NCBI GenBank assembly: GCA_030568195.1
Contig: JAJLTO010000003.1
Coordinates: forward strand, 84,501-148,500
DNA from: Dipodascopsis uninucleata var. uninucleata
Taxonomy: Eukaryota > Ascomycota > Lipomycetes > Lipomycetales > Lipomycetaceae
Length of the DNA: 64,000 nt
Direction of reading: 5' to 3'
The notes beneath the pieces were generated by a model that saw only the letters and a list, made by a program, of their open reading frames with translations, did no database searches and was not told where the DNA came from. Positions 12,708 through 23,613 of this stretch are shown here, piece by piece; position 1 is the first letter of the stretch, and each line of letters opens with the position of its first letter. The position numbers and the translations under genes are program-made.

Positions 12708-13608
12708 TGCAGTTAAATGTATCTAAATTCCTCTGATAGGGTGTACTTTCAAGTGCAAGTAACCTCCACACGAGATCCTTAATGTACAGGGTTTGAGATT
12801 TCGATATAGTGTACGAGATTTTAAACTAGGGTAAAAAGAACAGTCACAGGAGCATAATCTATTATAGGGATGACGCTTATGGCATAAATATTTATATGTG
12901 ATCTTGCCGTAGTAGTATATTGCAGGGTAAATGAATAAACGGTCCCTATAATTCCTCAAACCTGGCCCTAAGTAGACGATAATTGACTAGGATCGGGAAT
13001 ACAGTTGCTCCTGCCTAATACAAATCAATTGTATTTTAATGCACGGACTTTTAGTAACACAAAGGTTACTCCTAAAGCAAGAACTATAGACTAACGGTAT
13101 ATTGAGCTCTCTACGCTACCGATTAATATGAAATTTAGACATGGATAAGAAAACCAGATACTTGCAATTCGGGTGTAATCAGCCAACTAATGCTTACTGC
13201 TAACCTTGATATTAAACACTAGTATTCAGTAGTAGATAAAATATACAAGCCAACCAAAAAAGAAGAAAGAAATGGATATATAACTGCAGGCATGCGAAAA
13301 TCCGTAATAAAATCTATGATTAAACGCCTAACACAACCAGAACCATTCGCATACAAAATATTAAAGGTCACATAGATCCAAAATAAGAATAACAAACCAT
13401 CAACAATTATGCTCTGAATTTGAATTGTTCAAAACCCCTTTCTAAGCTATGTGTAAATAATTTAGTTGCCACAGCAAACACCGAAAAGAATTAATAACTT
13501 TGCGGTTTCGCATAGAACTTATACTTAAGAATTTTAGAAAGGATATCTATAATATAAAAATATAAAAATATGCTATTTACACTAAGCTTCTTCTATTAGA
13601 CAATGCTG
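12708..13608. other. NAC-alpha promoter region and 3' region of the next gene
   Basis: About 900 bp. The first ~240 bp hold HomolD- and ACCCT-type elements of the NAC-alpha promoter; the remainder is AT-rich with no supported gene. A 78-codon minus frame (12723-12959) is rich in Tyr and Cys and looks accidental. Confidence 0.5.
12788..12848 (-). promoter_or_regulatory. HomolD-like box with ACCCT elements upstream of NAC-alpha
   Basis: CAGTCACA at 12841-12848 (TGTGACTG in the gene's sense) exactly matches the HomolD core of S. pombe ribosomal-protein promoters. It is followed towards the gene by ACCCTA (12827-12832) and AAACCCT (12788-12794). The group lies 80-140 bp upstream of the start codon. 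Functional equivalence is inferred. Confidence 0.45.
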
Positions 13609-14240
13609 CTATGATGTAGACGTAGAATCATAGTTAGCATTCGGAAAAACAGAGATATTCTGTAGCGTAGGTGACGCCGGTGCCGATGCATAAGGTGATA
13701 CAGGTGCTGACATAAATTTTATCTGCAAGCAATCCTGTTGGCCGTCTATTATTTAATTGTTAGCCAAAGCAGTAGATGAGATATCATGGAAGTATAATAT
13801 CCTCCGATTTCACATAATAACATACCTGATATGTGTGCCAAAGCATCTGTATATCTGCGTACAAACGCCTCCATTCGTTTCAAATCAATTTCTAATTTCT
13901 TTATTACCTCTGAATGTCTCGAATACACTACAGCAATATAAAAAAATTAAGCTTCCTATCAAAGAGTGCAATAATACCATTGCTTACCATTCGGATCGCT
14001 TCGCTCATTCTCATCAAGCGAACTAAAAAGGCGCTGTTCCCTTTCAATTTTTCTTCTTATTTCAGATCCACGGCGTAAACTTTGCTTCAGAGTATCAAGC
14101 ATATGATGAAGTTGATCCGTATCGGGTATAGTAGATAATTCATGGTTTGAACCAGATCTATGCAGTCGAGAACCATGGTGCAGTCGGGTTCCAACAGCTC
14201 GCACATGGTGAGGAACGTCGGATTCTTCTGTGACGGTCAT
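13609..14240 (-). CDS. Coiled-coil protein, function unknown
   Basis: I do not recognise this gene. Exons 13988-14240, 13826-13927 and 13609-13745 join in frame with good splice signals (GTAAGC/GTAG, GTATGT/AATAG) to give 163 residues. Residues ~45-125 are strongly helical and charged (LDTLKQSLRRGSEIRRKIER; VIKKLEIDLKRMEAF), suggesting a coiled coil. The N-terminus is His/Arg-rich and the last 40 residues are Ser/Pro-rich (SAPVSPYASAPASPTLQ) with possible SP phosphorylation sites. A kinetochore, tethering or Mediator-like subunit would fit the shape, but nothing specific supports any of these. Confidence 0.7.
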
Positions 14241-14775
14241 TATAAGAAACGGCTGCTACTTGCCGATGTCATCGACGTCAATCCCGAATGTGCTTGAAAT
14301 AATATATAATACAGATAGATCTACAGATGTACCTTAAATGGCACTATATAAAAGTAGCAAAATATCACGACGACGACAACTTGAACTGATTGTCAGCCTG
14401 TTGGCCAGAGGTTTGACGTCGTCTATCGACTGTGAACTATAACCTAACCCCAATAGAATACATCGCTTAACCGATTATTTTCATCTCGTGAGGTCATATA
14501 CTAAATAACGGCATACATAAAAAATCTTATTACGTCTTTGGTCCTCATTGCGTGAATGTGCTTCTAAAATAGTTCAATGGAATTTGAATACAACGTAGCT
14601 CTTACTTTATAATATGGATTTAAATGTATAACTTGAAATTTTTGGTGTAAATGTGTAGCCTTCATGGAGACCAAAACATATAAAATATAAATCAGAAATT
14701 CTCGTATGAGCCAGCGAAGATCATAATATAGACATCTTAAATATATGAGATCTTTTACAAACCAAAATGCAACAA
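14241..14775. other. Spacer between the coiled-coil gene and eIF1A
   Basis: 535 bp, AT-rich. It includes a telomere-like octamer (CTAACCCC at about 14443) but no gene-like frame or RNA gene. Confidence 0.5.
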
Positions 14776-15726
14776 TTAAATTTCGTCTAAAAATACATCA
14801 TATTAGTCATGTGAAAGTAAAATATACATGTACAAATGTACCAATCTCCCTATTATATGCTATAAGAGATCACTTACCAATATCGAGATCAACATCGAAT
14901 TCGAAGTTGCATTCCTCATCTCCCTCGTGACCATAAGTGTCGGTCTCATTGATCTTCGCAGTTTCAGGCTATAAACAGAATCTCAGTATATATCTCTCAC
15001 AATAAATCCTAATCATAAACATAAAAAACATACCAGTTCACCATAGTTCTTCAAACTTCGAGCCTCATCTGCATTATACTTCAAAATAACGTCTGCCTGA
15101 CCATCCTGGAAATCTCGGAGAGAGAGCAAAATAATATCACCCTGGTTGATCCAAACCTGTGATATGATAAAGATAGAATATTAGAATCAATACAGAGCAT
15201 GAAATCTAGCGAATATAAACAAATATTACCTTTTTGCGAAGCTTTCCTCGGATATGAGCGAGTCTCTTCTCTCCATCAAAACAGAGAGCCTCTAAACGTC
15301 CATTACCAAGCATCTTAGTCACTTGCGCATATTCTAATGGTAAAAAATCAGAATTACTCATTCTCCTAAATGCAGATCATACACACGTGTGTGCCTCAAT
15401 AATATCGTACCTTGTCCATCTTCTTTGAAAATAAGCTCTCGCTTCTCATCGTCATTCTCATTTTTTCCTCGTCGACGATTCTGAAGAAACATTGGTTAGG
15501 AATTCTATTAAAAAGAGTCAAATTGCATTGCAGCCATTTCAAAATGAACGCTCCGCATATCTCAAGTTTCATTCCGTAGTACTTAAGTATCATACCTTTC
15601 CTCCCTGTAAGAATAGTTAGCAATTATATCTATTTTCGAAACTAATGAGAAATCCTTCTAAAAGATCAATGGCAGTCTCGTCAAAATTCATAATAGGATA
15701 CAAACCTTTCCTTTATTCTTGGGCAT
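14776..15726 (-). CDS. TIF11: Translation initiation factor eIF1A, seven exons including a 9-nt microexon
   Basis: Binds the 40S A site and, with eIF1, promotes scanning and start-codon selection. Exons: 15706-15726 (MPKNKGK), 15596-15604 (GGK), 15411-15480 ([20 protein letters not shown]...), 15230-15333, 15034-15156, 14878-14968 and 14776-14786 (DEI-stop). The product has 142 residues, matching the family. The basic N-tail, the OB fold ([39 protein letters not shown]) and the acidic C-tail are intact. The 9-nt second exon is required: the N-terminus [18 protein letters not shown] is nearly invariant in eukaryotes and only this exon supplies GGK. The final exon has 11 nt, after a GACTAAT branch region. 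Confidence 0.96.
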
Positions 15727-16395
15727 CGCGTTTTAGTCTAATGAGAAAAAAACTCTCTAGGATGCACAATATATCGTCGACTATTGACAAGTATCAGAAT
15801 CACCTGCTCCGCACAAGAAGTGTTTGCCTCGCGTAAACTCCTTTAGAAAGAATATGAATATTATATATCGGATAGATAAACCGATGTTTTATGAATATAT
15901 ATAATATGGAAAGTGTTTGTCGACGTAGAATGTAATCTTGATTGAAAAAATATTCCTGGGTAAGGAAATATGTGACATCATATACATCGCATAATGCCCA
16001 TAACAGTATATATCAGTACAATGGGTCCGTCATATTTAGATTGTAACCATCGCCGTAAATTTCTCTCGTATTTATGATTATCTGTAACCACCTTATAATA
16101 CATATCTGCGGAATCAAGTAGTAGACAGACGTGGACAGGCGATTTCAAAAAGAATCTATATCGACTTTTCGGTAAGAATTTTGATCGAAGACTACTGTCA
16201 CGTAAGAGGACGATTAATTGTTTAGAAGAGGAATCACTCGTTAAACTTCTTAGGCATTTGCGTTTCTGATATCGGGCTGTGGCTTTCAAGAAATCTATTT
16301 CAACAGTACTTGTCGAATATACAGTACTCTGCAAAGTCTTGTGAGTTTCCGACCTGGTCTGAATAGAGTGCCTGAATTTTTGAAATTTTTTGAAT
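15727..16395. other. Divergent promoter region (eIF1A / Yif1)
   Basis: About 670 bp between two head-to-head genes. A minus-strand open frame at 15978-16334 (118 codons) has a reasonable amino-acid mix but no ATG at its 5' end; see findings. No other feature. Confidence 0.5.
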
Positions 16396-17569
16396 ATGTA
16401 CCTGCCATCTCATAGACAGCCATCTTCACCACCTTTACACCATCCTGTACCTCAACATCCAATTCCACCGATGCGCTCACCACCTCCACCGCAGATGCAA
16501 GGGACAAATCCAAATCCCTATATTCCAGGTACAAGTGGAAGCACCAATGCTAATAGTGCGAATAGATATGCGGATAGTAGGTATAGCAATTTGTTCAACG
16601 ATGCTACCGCTCAAGTCAGTTTACAAGTAGGGCGAAATGCAATGATGGCGGGACAGGAGTATGTTGAGCAAAATTTTGGAAAGTTCTTTTCACTATCAAT
16701 GCCTGCTTTGAAAAGCTACTTTAATGTGTCAAATAAATATGTATATACTAAGCTGGTCCTTGTAATATTCCCTTGGAGACATAAGCCCTGGGCAAGATTG
16801 ATGAAAAGATCTGAAGTCTCTGGAACTGTTGAAGGCTATCAAGATCCGAGGAACGACATCAATGCTCCAGATATGTACATACCTGGTAAGTATAGGTTTC
16901 GGTACTTTCTCACGTATTTAATTTTCTGGCTAATTTATATTTATTAATAACTTTATTATTTTACGGTGCAGTGATGGCTTTTACTACATATATTCTACTA
17001 TCATCTATATTGGCTGGTATTCATGGGACCTTTCATCCGGAAATTCTGGGATACATAGCAAGCATGGCTTTTGCAATAGTAGTTTTTGAAATTTTGGGTC
17101 TCAAGTTGGGATGCTATCTTTTGAGTATCTCAAATGAATACCAGCTGTTGGATTTGGTTGCTTATAGTGGATACAAATTTATTGGGTATGTTATAATTAT
17201 ATAATTTGACTGATGCAATCTAGTACTAATAAGCTTGTTATATTATTATAGTGTGATTCTTACTATGGTAGTAGGATCATTTATTCCCGGACTAACAATT
17301 AAATGGATTGTATTCCTCTATACTTTCTCTGCCAATGCTTTTTTTTTAGTATGCTATTTTCCATCACTCTTTTCTCGTTAACCTGCTATATTCTAACATA
17401 TCATTTTACGTAGCTTCGATCTCTGCGATATGTTGTTCTTCCTGAATCTTCTGCGAATCCAACTTCTGCAACAACGTCACACAAGCAGAGACAACGACGG
17501 ATACAATTTTTGTTTATGTATAGTTTCGTTTGTCAGTTTTTTCTAATGTGGCTTCTCGTGAAGAGTTAA
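16396..17569 (+). CDS. YIF1: Yif1-type Golgi/ER membrane protein
   Basis: Partner of Yip1 in ER-to-Golgi vesicle transport. Four exons: 16396-16885, 16972-17185, 17252-17348 and 17414-17569, giving 318 residues, close to yeast Yif1. The N-terminus is Pro/His-rich and cytosolic. The family motif follows (YVEQNFGKFFSLSMPALKSY FNVSNKYV), then PWRHKPW and DMYIPVMAFTTYILLSSIL, and four to five C-terminal membrane segments, the last near FMYSFVCQFFLMWLLVKS. The ATG at 16396 is the first in frame after upstream stops. It is divergent from eIF1A. Confidence 0.95.
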
Positions 17570-18432
17570 GATGGCATCCGGCTTCGTGCGGTATAGTATG
17601 TGAGATACTAATAGCAAACTTATAAATGCTTATATTTATTAATGGTATTTACAGTTGATTCTCGATTTGTTCTGAATGTTACTGGTTGAACAAAAGAAAG
17701 GTTCTAATGTATTGACATCCGACTACTTGGTTTTTCATGAGCTCTACCTTCCTCTGATTAGTAAATATACCATTCTTTTACTTTTAAATCAATTACATGA
17801 CGTACGTAGTATATATTAGGCTTAACTATTGACTACAGCAGCGGAAAGCGGTTTCGGAAGTCGGGCCGGATGAATTTTGGGCGAACACAGGCGCTTAGAA
17901 TTATACTTTTGTTGCTAATGATATTTTAGTATTTAAATGACGATTATGTTATATTTTATATTTTCACTTTATATTAAGAGTATCCAATTTATTGAGATCT
18001 CAGTATTATTAACATCAAATATAGAAGTAGGGAAGATGTGGCATTATAATGCTTAGTACTTCGGATAAACTGTAGCATGTAGTAGTCATTACTGGCTGCT
18101 ACTGCTAACCTCTTGTATGTTTGTCATGCGTTAACAAATGCAGAAATTTATTACATAATAAATAGTATATGTTGAGTAATACTGCTCTATATGTACGTTA
18201 ACCCTTATCCGAAGAACAGAGAGCATTCTAAAGACGTCTATCACAAATTTACATCAAAAATATCCTATGTAGAACCAACAGAGAGCTATAACGAGCATCA
18301 ATGGAGAACTTTATGTTCTGATCTTTAAATATTTATTGTCGGTATATGTAGCTATATTTCATGTTCAATATCTTAAAGCTAACGCAATTATAAGCTTTGA
18401 TATATTGTTATTGCAAACTTGTCACGAATACA
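17570..18432. other. Spacer between YIF1 and the DUF4336 gene
   Basis: About 860 bp with no supported gene. One GC-rich patch lies near 17840-17890. It holds the YIF1 3' UTR and the DUF4336 promoter. Confidence 0.5.
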
Positions 18433-19264
18433 ATGTCATATCCATCACCATTGAATGCTGTTACTCGACAGCTAAATCCTCATATATCGACTCTATCGGC
18501 TCCTTTCACTCGAATGGGCCTATTCCAGATTGGGGCTCGATCTACATTTATCAATTTATCGCGATCTAATTCAATTTTCCTTATAGCTCCTATGCCTTAC
18601 GATGATGACTCGGAGGCCCTGGTCGGACAAAAGTCTGTGAAATATATCCTAGCACCGGATATTCTGCATCATCTGGCTATCAAATCGTGGAAAGAACACT
18701 TTCCGGATGCTATTATAATTGGACCAGAAGGACTACGAGCTAAAAAGGCGAGTGAAGGTATTCATGTTGACTATGAAGTCTCCACAGCAAATGCAGTAAT
18801 TAGAGCGAGTGATTTCGGTCTTCAAGATCAAGAAGTCGAGGAAGAATTTCAGTTTGTATATCTTCCTGGCCATCAAAACAAAGAGCTTGTAACGGTTCAT
18901 TTACCTACCAAGACAATGATTGAAGCAGATCTACTTTTCAATTTACCAGCGCATGAACAGTACTCAAAATCGTCAGTTAGCTACAAATCAGGTATATTCA
19001 ATCGTATTTTTAACCACATGCATCCTGGATCGAAATTTCACAGTTTCCTTGTTAGTACGGCATATAGTAGTAGCAAGTAAGTCTTCTATAATAGGATTAA
19101 AGACGTTAGAACTTTTTACTGACTAATCAATTAGTGAGGCAAAGGTTGGTATCAAAGCGTTGTACAGCATCGATTGGGATACTATTATTCCTTCTCACGG
19201 AGATGTCATTAACAAAGACGCTAAGTCGAAATTCAAAACCGTTTTTAAATCCTCCTTTGACTGA
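18433..19264 (+). CDS. DUF4336 (metallo-beta-lactamase-like) protein
   Basis: Exons 18433-19076 and 19135-19264 (58-bp intron, GACTAATCAATTAG end) give 257 residues. Family features include SVKYILAPDILHHLAIKSWK (about residues 72-91), followed by the IIGPEGL segment, FQFVYLPGHQNKELVTVHLP and PSHGDVI. Fungal and bacterial DUF4336 proteins are placed near the metallo-beta-lactamase fold but lack the full HxHxDH zinc site, which is also absent here, so enzymatic activity is unproven. The ATG at 18433 is the first in the frame, and upstream TTG codons are ignored. It is convergent with SDA1. Confidence 0.88.
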
Positions 19265-19544
19265 TATGATAATCGATTAATATTTGCTGTGCATTATGCT
19301 CTTTAATTAGCCATTTTTTATATCTTGGTCCCGTATATATCATGTAATAATCGTACTCATTTAGCACCGATAACTTCCATAGTCTTTCATATTTAGTTAT
19401 AAACTGTTAATCCGAAATTTAAATCAAATTTCTATCCACAGCAAGTTAAACTACATTCATCTTCACTTTTTTATAATTGAATAGCGAACATATTTGCTCA
19501 TACTAATTAAATTCTACAATATCTATATAAACTTTTAATTTTGT

Positions 19545-21815
19545 TTAATGCCCTTTCTTCTTCTGCTTTTCAATATGTGCTCTTAATACCTTTTGCTTAT
19601 CTCTTAAACTCATTTTATTTTTTCCTTGAACATCCCTCTTATGAATCATCATGATGAAATTCTTCTTCCGTGCTTTCTCTTTGTTTGTCGTACTATGAGG
19701 ACTTTCGTTTTTCTTTTTCCCCATCTTAGATCCAAATTCACGATCCTTTCGACCCTCCATAACAGCATGGAGACGTTCTTCTTTATCTGCCTTTCCTGTT
19801 CTAGACCCTAATAAAGACATAGCATCAACGGCTTCTTCATTGCGTCCAGTATAAAGCGCCCTTGAGCCACGCAAAATTTTATCGATTCCGGCACGAGTTT
19901 TTAGTTCATCAAGCTTTTGAAAATCTGCCGGAGAAAGAATCTTCTTAGCCATTAAGGTCTGTATGGGATCACTCCCAGCCAAAGATTTCACTCTCTTTGA
20001 GTCTCTGTCTTCAGTATTTACTTCTTTGTCAGAATCAGCATTGTCTTCATTATCTGTATCGAGCTTTTCGTCATCTGTGTCGTCGTCGTCGTCTGATAAG
20101 TCATATTCTTTATCACTTTCAACATTTATCCAATCGCCTTCATTATCAGAATCTGAGAGTTCTAGATTCCACTCATCGTCATTGTCCTTGCTAGCTTCAA
20201 CATCTGCATTTTCAACATTGCTATCGTCATCGAGTCCTTGATCGCTGCGCCATTTTTCCAGGAGTTCAAGCCCTGGAATACCCCGCACAGAGTTCTCAAT
20301 TCCGAACTGTAGCCTAGTCATAGTTCCATCGGCAACAGCAGCACTCATTTCCATAGACGCTATCTTACCACGGTCCTTTCTAGCAAGCATTTCAGGTGCT
20401 ACTTCTCTATAAAGGCCAATCAAACTCCTCGCAGCCATCATTACTGACTTGGACTTCGATCCCTTATATTCTGTCAGATCTTGCAATAAGTCTTGCTCAA
20501 TAGCTAACGGATTTCGAGTCAGAATTTCCCTAATAGTATTTAGACCTGCTGCTGCTACTTCGGCCGCAACTCCATCAGAAACAAATTCGTCAGCAACTTT
20601 TCGAATAACTGGGAAAATCACATCTGGTGGTACCAAATCATGAGATGCTTGCGCAGCACAAGCCATAAACTGCGTGACGTTGCGTTGTTTCGGTGTGAGA
20701 AATTTCAGTAAATAAGAATAAATGCCTAGAACTGTCAGCTTATGGACACCAATTAAACGAGAGACCAGATTAAGAATTTCAATGCGTTGCTCTAAAGTAA
20801 ACTTCGCCGTACTGCTGCGAGCAAGGTTTTTGCTAAACAGAAGCTCTGCAAATCCCTGAGGATCGTGAAGCAAATGAAGTGCTGAAAAATTTAGCTGAGT
20901 AGGAAGTGATGCACCTTGTTCCTTCTTCTTAACAATTTTTATAGCTTGTTCTAACTTCCTAGCTCTCTTTCCAGATTTTTTGTTTATACCTGCACGGTGC
21001 TTAAGATTTGATATTTGAGGAGCTTTTGAGCTTTCATCGTCGGAACTTGCAGTATCAGTATCACTCTCACTCTGAAGTCCATTTTTTTTGTTCAATGTTT
21101 TTTCTTTCTCTTTATCTATGCTCAAAAAAAAAGTAACACCCGCTAACGTGACCTTGGGATTAGCATGTAAAGCAGCATGTTTCATTATCTCTACTGAACG
21201 TGCATCTTCCCATATGCCTCTTCTCCAGAGTTCTCTGGTAAGTTTAGCTGCCCATAGACCATGGCTTTGGGCCGCATCACCGTCGGTAGACTCTAACAGA
21301 GTAAATAGGAGAGTTTGCACATTTCGGTTCAACTTCGACGCCTTACTCTTCTTATTGACATGTTTTAGCAATTGCACCAAGGTTGAATATATATCTTTTC
21401 TAAACTTCTTTGAGTTTGTTGTTGTTAAGAGAGGGAAAAGAGTCTGAATAAGGAACTCAGACGTAATTACACCACGATTTCTGAGAAGCACCAAACTTTG
21501 TACAATTTTTTCTCGTAATTCCACTGGTAGTTCTGTATGATGTAAAGACAACAATTCGGCCAGTTCTTTCGGAAACTCTGCAGTTTCAGACGAAAAGCTA
21601 GTACATACTTGTGAAATGAACCCAATCTGATTAATGAAGCCCTCCAAATCTTGAAAATTTGCAGTAGGATCTGCAGATAGAATTGCCCTTTGACTATTAT
21701 AATGACTGTACTGAATTAGAAATTCATCTTTGTATGATCCAGGGTCTCGTCGTACAAGGTTCTGTAGCAAGGCGATGTTGGAAGGAATCAGCGCTGCTCT
21801 TCTGCGTTTAGGCAT
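19545..21815 (-). CDS. SDA1: Sda1, 60S ribosome biogenesis factor
   Basis: Nucleolar protein needed for pre-60S maturation and export, and in yeast for passage through Start. Intron-free, 756 residues, the usual length. The N-terminal region (ALIPSNIALLQNLVRRDP; LPVELREKIVQSLVLLRNRG) forms the helical repeat domain shared with this family. The middle has FLTPKQRNVTQFMACAAQAS and PPDVIFPVIRKVADEF. A long Asp/Glu/Ser acidic tract (about 530-620) precedes the basic C-terminus (MGKKKNESPHSTTNKEK ... LRDKQKVLRAHIEKQKKK), typical of nucleolar proteins. It is divergent from GNA1 over 328 bp. Confidence 0.95.
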   Translation of the reverse strand: MPKRRRAALIPSNIALLQNLVRRDPGSYKDEFLIQYSHYNSQRAILSADPTANFQDLEGFINQIGFISQVCTSFSSETAEFPKELAELLSLHHTELPVELREKIVQSLVLLRNRGVITSEFLIQTLFPLLTTTNSKKFRKDIYSTLVQLLKHVNKKSKASKLNRNVQTLLFTLLESTDGDAAQSHGLWAAKLTRELWRRGIWEDARSVEIMKHAALHANPKVTLAGVTFFLSIDKEKEKTLNKKNGLQSESDTDTASSDDESSKAPQISNLKHRAGINKKSGKRARKLEQAIKIVKKKEQGASLPTQLNFSALHLLHDPQGFAELLFSKNLARSSTAKFTLEQRIEILNLVSRLIGVHKLTVLGIYSYLLKFLTPKQRNVTQFMACAAQASHDLVPPDVIFPVIRKVADEFVSDGVAAEVAAAGLNTIREILTRNPLAIEQDLLQDLTEYKGSKSKSVMMAARSLIGLYREVAPEMLARKDRGKIASMEMSAAVADGTMTRLQFGIENSVRGIPGLELLEKWRSDQGLDDDSNVENADVEASKDNDDEWNLELSDSDNEGDWINVESDKEYDLSDDDDDTDDEKLDTDNEDNADSDKEVNTEDRDSKRVKSLAGSDPIQTLMAKKILSPADFQKLDELKTRAGIDKILRGSRALYTGRNEEAVDAMSLLGSRTGKADKEERLHAVMEGRKDREFGSKMGKKKNESPHSTTNKEKARKKNFIMMIHKRDVQGKNKMSLRDKQKVLRAHIEKQKKKGH

Positions 21816-22143
21816 TGTCTCTTCTTATTAACTGAAATTAAATGGTAGTTATTCTATGGATAATAGCGTAACGATAGTAATACTAAAAATTGAGAAATTT
21901 AAGCTAAAAAATTTATAGATTCACTGGCGAAAATTTTTTGGGAGTTCAAAAGTCATTGTGGTTATTCATGTGTGGCGATGCAGATGTGGCTATCAATCTG
22001 ATCCATAGTTATTTATAACAGTCCAACATTTTCTCTCAAACATACAGTATGCTGATGTTTCCATTGCATATCTGAGAGTTCGATTTCGCATATCGATCAA
22101 TAGCATTAATAATAGCATTTAAATTCAAGGAAATTGAGCAGTC
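21816..22143. other. Divergent promoter region (SDA1 / GNA1)
   Basis: 328 bp, AT-rich, shared by two head-to-head genes. No recognised element. Confidence 0.45.
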
Positions 22144-22881
22144 ATGTCTGAACATATACCAATGTTCTCAGAGCAAGAATTTATTTGTCCTAAATCGGCG
22201 TCATCTATTGCGCCTGCCTACAAGTTACGCGCACTGAGAGCTTCAGATCATGCGCTAGGATTTCTCGATGTCCTTAGTGATTTGACTACAGTTGGAGAAA
22301 TAGACATGAAAACTTTTACGGAACGCGTAAACTATATGAGTGAGAGACCATTGGAATACTTCGTTCTCGTCATTGAGAACGTCGAATCCGGAAAAATTGT
22401 GGGAACAGGAACGTTACTAGTCGAACGAAAATTGTAAGTTACATATCACAAAATAATGTAAGAAACTGTCTGGGTGAAGTTATGGGAAGTTGCTGACAAT
22501 GATTAAACAAAGCATCCATGCTTGCGGCCTCGTTGGACATATAGAAGATATCGCGATTGCTAAGACCGAGCAAGGAAAACATCTTGGAATCACTATTATC
22601 AACGCTCTTGATTTCATTGGAAAGAAGGTCGGCTGTTACAAGGTATGTTTAGAACAACATAGACCCGAATCTGTAAAGTCACTTTTGCTATTGTTTTTAT
22701 TCTGACTACTACTACTGCTATAGAATATTTTGGACTGTTCCCCTAAAAATGAACCATTTTATATTAAATGTGGATACTCAAATAGTGGATATGAAATGGT
22801 AAGTAAAAAATCTCACGTATTGCCGGCTCCATGGTTCTAGCATGATACTAACAGGACACCCAGACCAAGCGATTTCATTAG
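22144..22881 (+). CDS. GNA1: Glucosamine 6-phosphate N-acetyltransferase
   Basis: Acetylates glucosamine-6-phosphate with acetyl-CoA in UDP-GlcNAc synthesis, feeding chitin and glycan production. Exons: 22144-22433, 22513-22642, 22724-22798 and 22864-22881, giving 170 residues. GNAT motifs are clear: YFVLVIENVESGKIVGTGTL, then CGLVGHIEDIAIAKTEQGKH with the CoA-binding Q-G-K-x-x-G loop, and NILDCSPKNEPFYIKCGYSN near the end. The last exon is only six codons (TKRFH-stop). Its acceptor is chosen as the CAG at 22861-22863, 15 or so bases after a TACTAAC; the AG directly at the branch site would add three residues and cannot be fully excluded. Confidence 0.94.
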
Positions 22882-23076
22882 AATAGCCCACCACCTTTTT
22901 TATAGCTATATTCTTTTGATATCAAATATTATATTTTAACTCCCTAAAAATTTCTTTCTGCGAAGCCACCTCTTTAAATCTCGTTAACCTTACTAGATTG
23001 CGATATTCTGAGAGTACTACTATGCTAATTGAAGTGCACCCGTCTATATATATTGCGCGGAACAATCAATTATGTT

Positions 23077-23196
23077 GGTTGCGGCCATACCAAGAAGAAA
23101 ACACAGTTCCCCGTTCGATCAACACTTGTTAAGCTTCTTTGGGCTTACTTAGTACTGCGGTGGGAGACCACGCTGGAATAGTAGGTGTTGCAATTT
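23077..23196 (+). rRNA. RDN5: 5S ribosomal RNA, solitary copy
   Basis: About 120 nt starting GGTTGCGGCCATACC, the conserved 5S opening, with terminal GGTTGC pairing to GCAATT at the 3' end (helix I, with G-U pairs). Internal landmarks: AAACACAGTTCCCCGTTCGA, GTTAAGC (box A region), TTAGTACTGCGGTGGGAGAC (box C region) and GGAATAGTAGGTG. It is followed directly by a T run for polymerase III termination. It stands between GNA1 and mS33, not in an rDNA unit, as in fungi with dispersed 5S genes. Exact ends are uncertain by 1-2 nt. Confidence 0.95.
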
Positions 23197-23201
23197 TTTT
23201 T
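23194..23201 (+). terminator. RNA polymerase III oligo-T terminator of the 5S gene
   Basis: Run of eight T directly after the 3' strand of helix I, as expected for polymerase III release. Confidence 0.8.
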
Positions 23202-23613
23202 ATTATTAATCTAATTAAGATTAATTCAAACATTCCTCAAGAGAATTCGTGTTGTCTGAAAGTGATGGACTTCTAGATTCTTAGTTTTCCAGGTTCACTA
23301 TTATTATTATTATGCGTGAGTGGTGTAAATTGTAAATTTCATGCGCCATAATCTGTGGCTGATGTAGATGACGGCTGTATATAATAACATGAAAACTTAT
23401 TTGTGGAATATTGTCACGAAATTTTCCGATTTAACATCAATCGTCAATTCGAAGTGGTTTATCGAGTGAAAATACTTTTGGTCTGATACTAAACACTAAG
23501 GCCTTGTTACGCATAGAAAAAACTTCTGATATAAAGAGAGAATTTTGTGCAGCGTAAAGAAATTTGATTTTGAGCGCCAATCTTACGAGGTCATCTGAGT
23601 ACTCAAAAAGAAA
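23197..23613. other. Spacer between 5S rRNA and mS33
   Basis: About 415 bp, AT-rich, holding the mS33 promoter. No further gene seen. Confidence 0.5.

Noticed and set aside
15381-15393. ACACACGTGTGTG palindrome with E-box core
   Set aside because: Lies inside an eIF1A intron; no reason to call it regulatory.
16390-16395. Upstream TTG start for YIF1, and similar non-ATG starts for other genes
   Set aside because: Eukaryotic genes were set to the first in-frame ATG (16396 here; 18433, 37675, 43664 and 49991 elsewhere).
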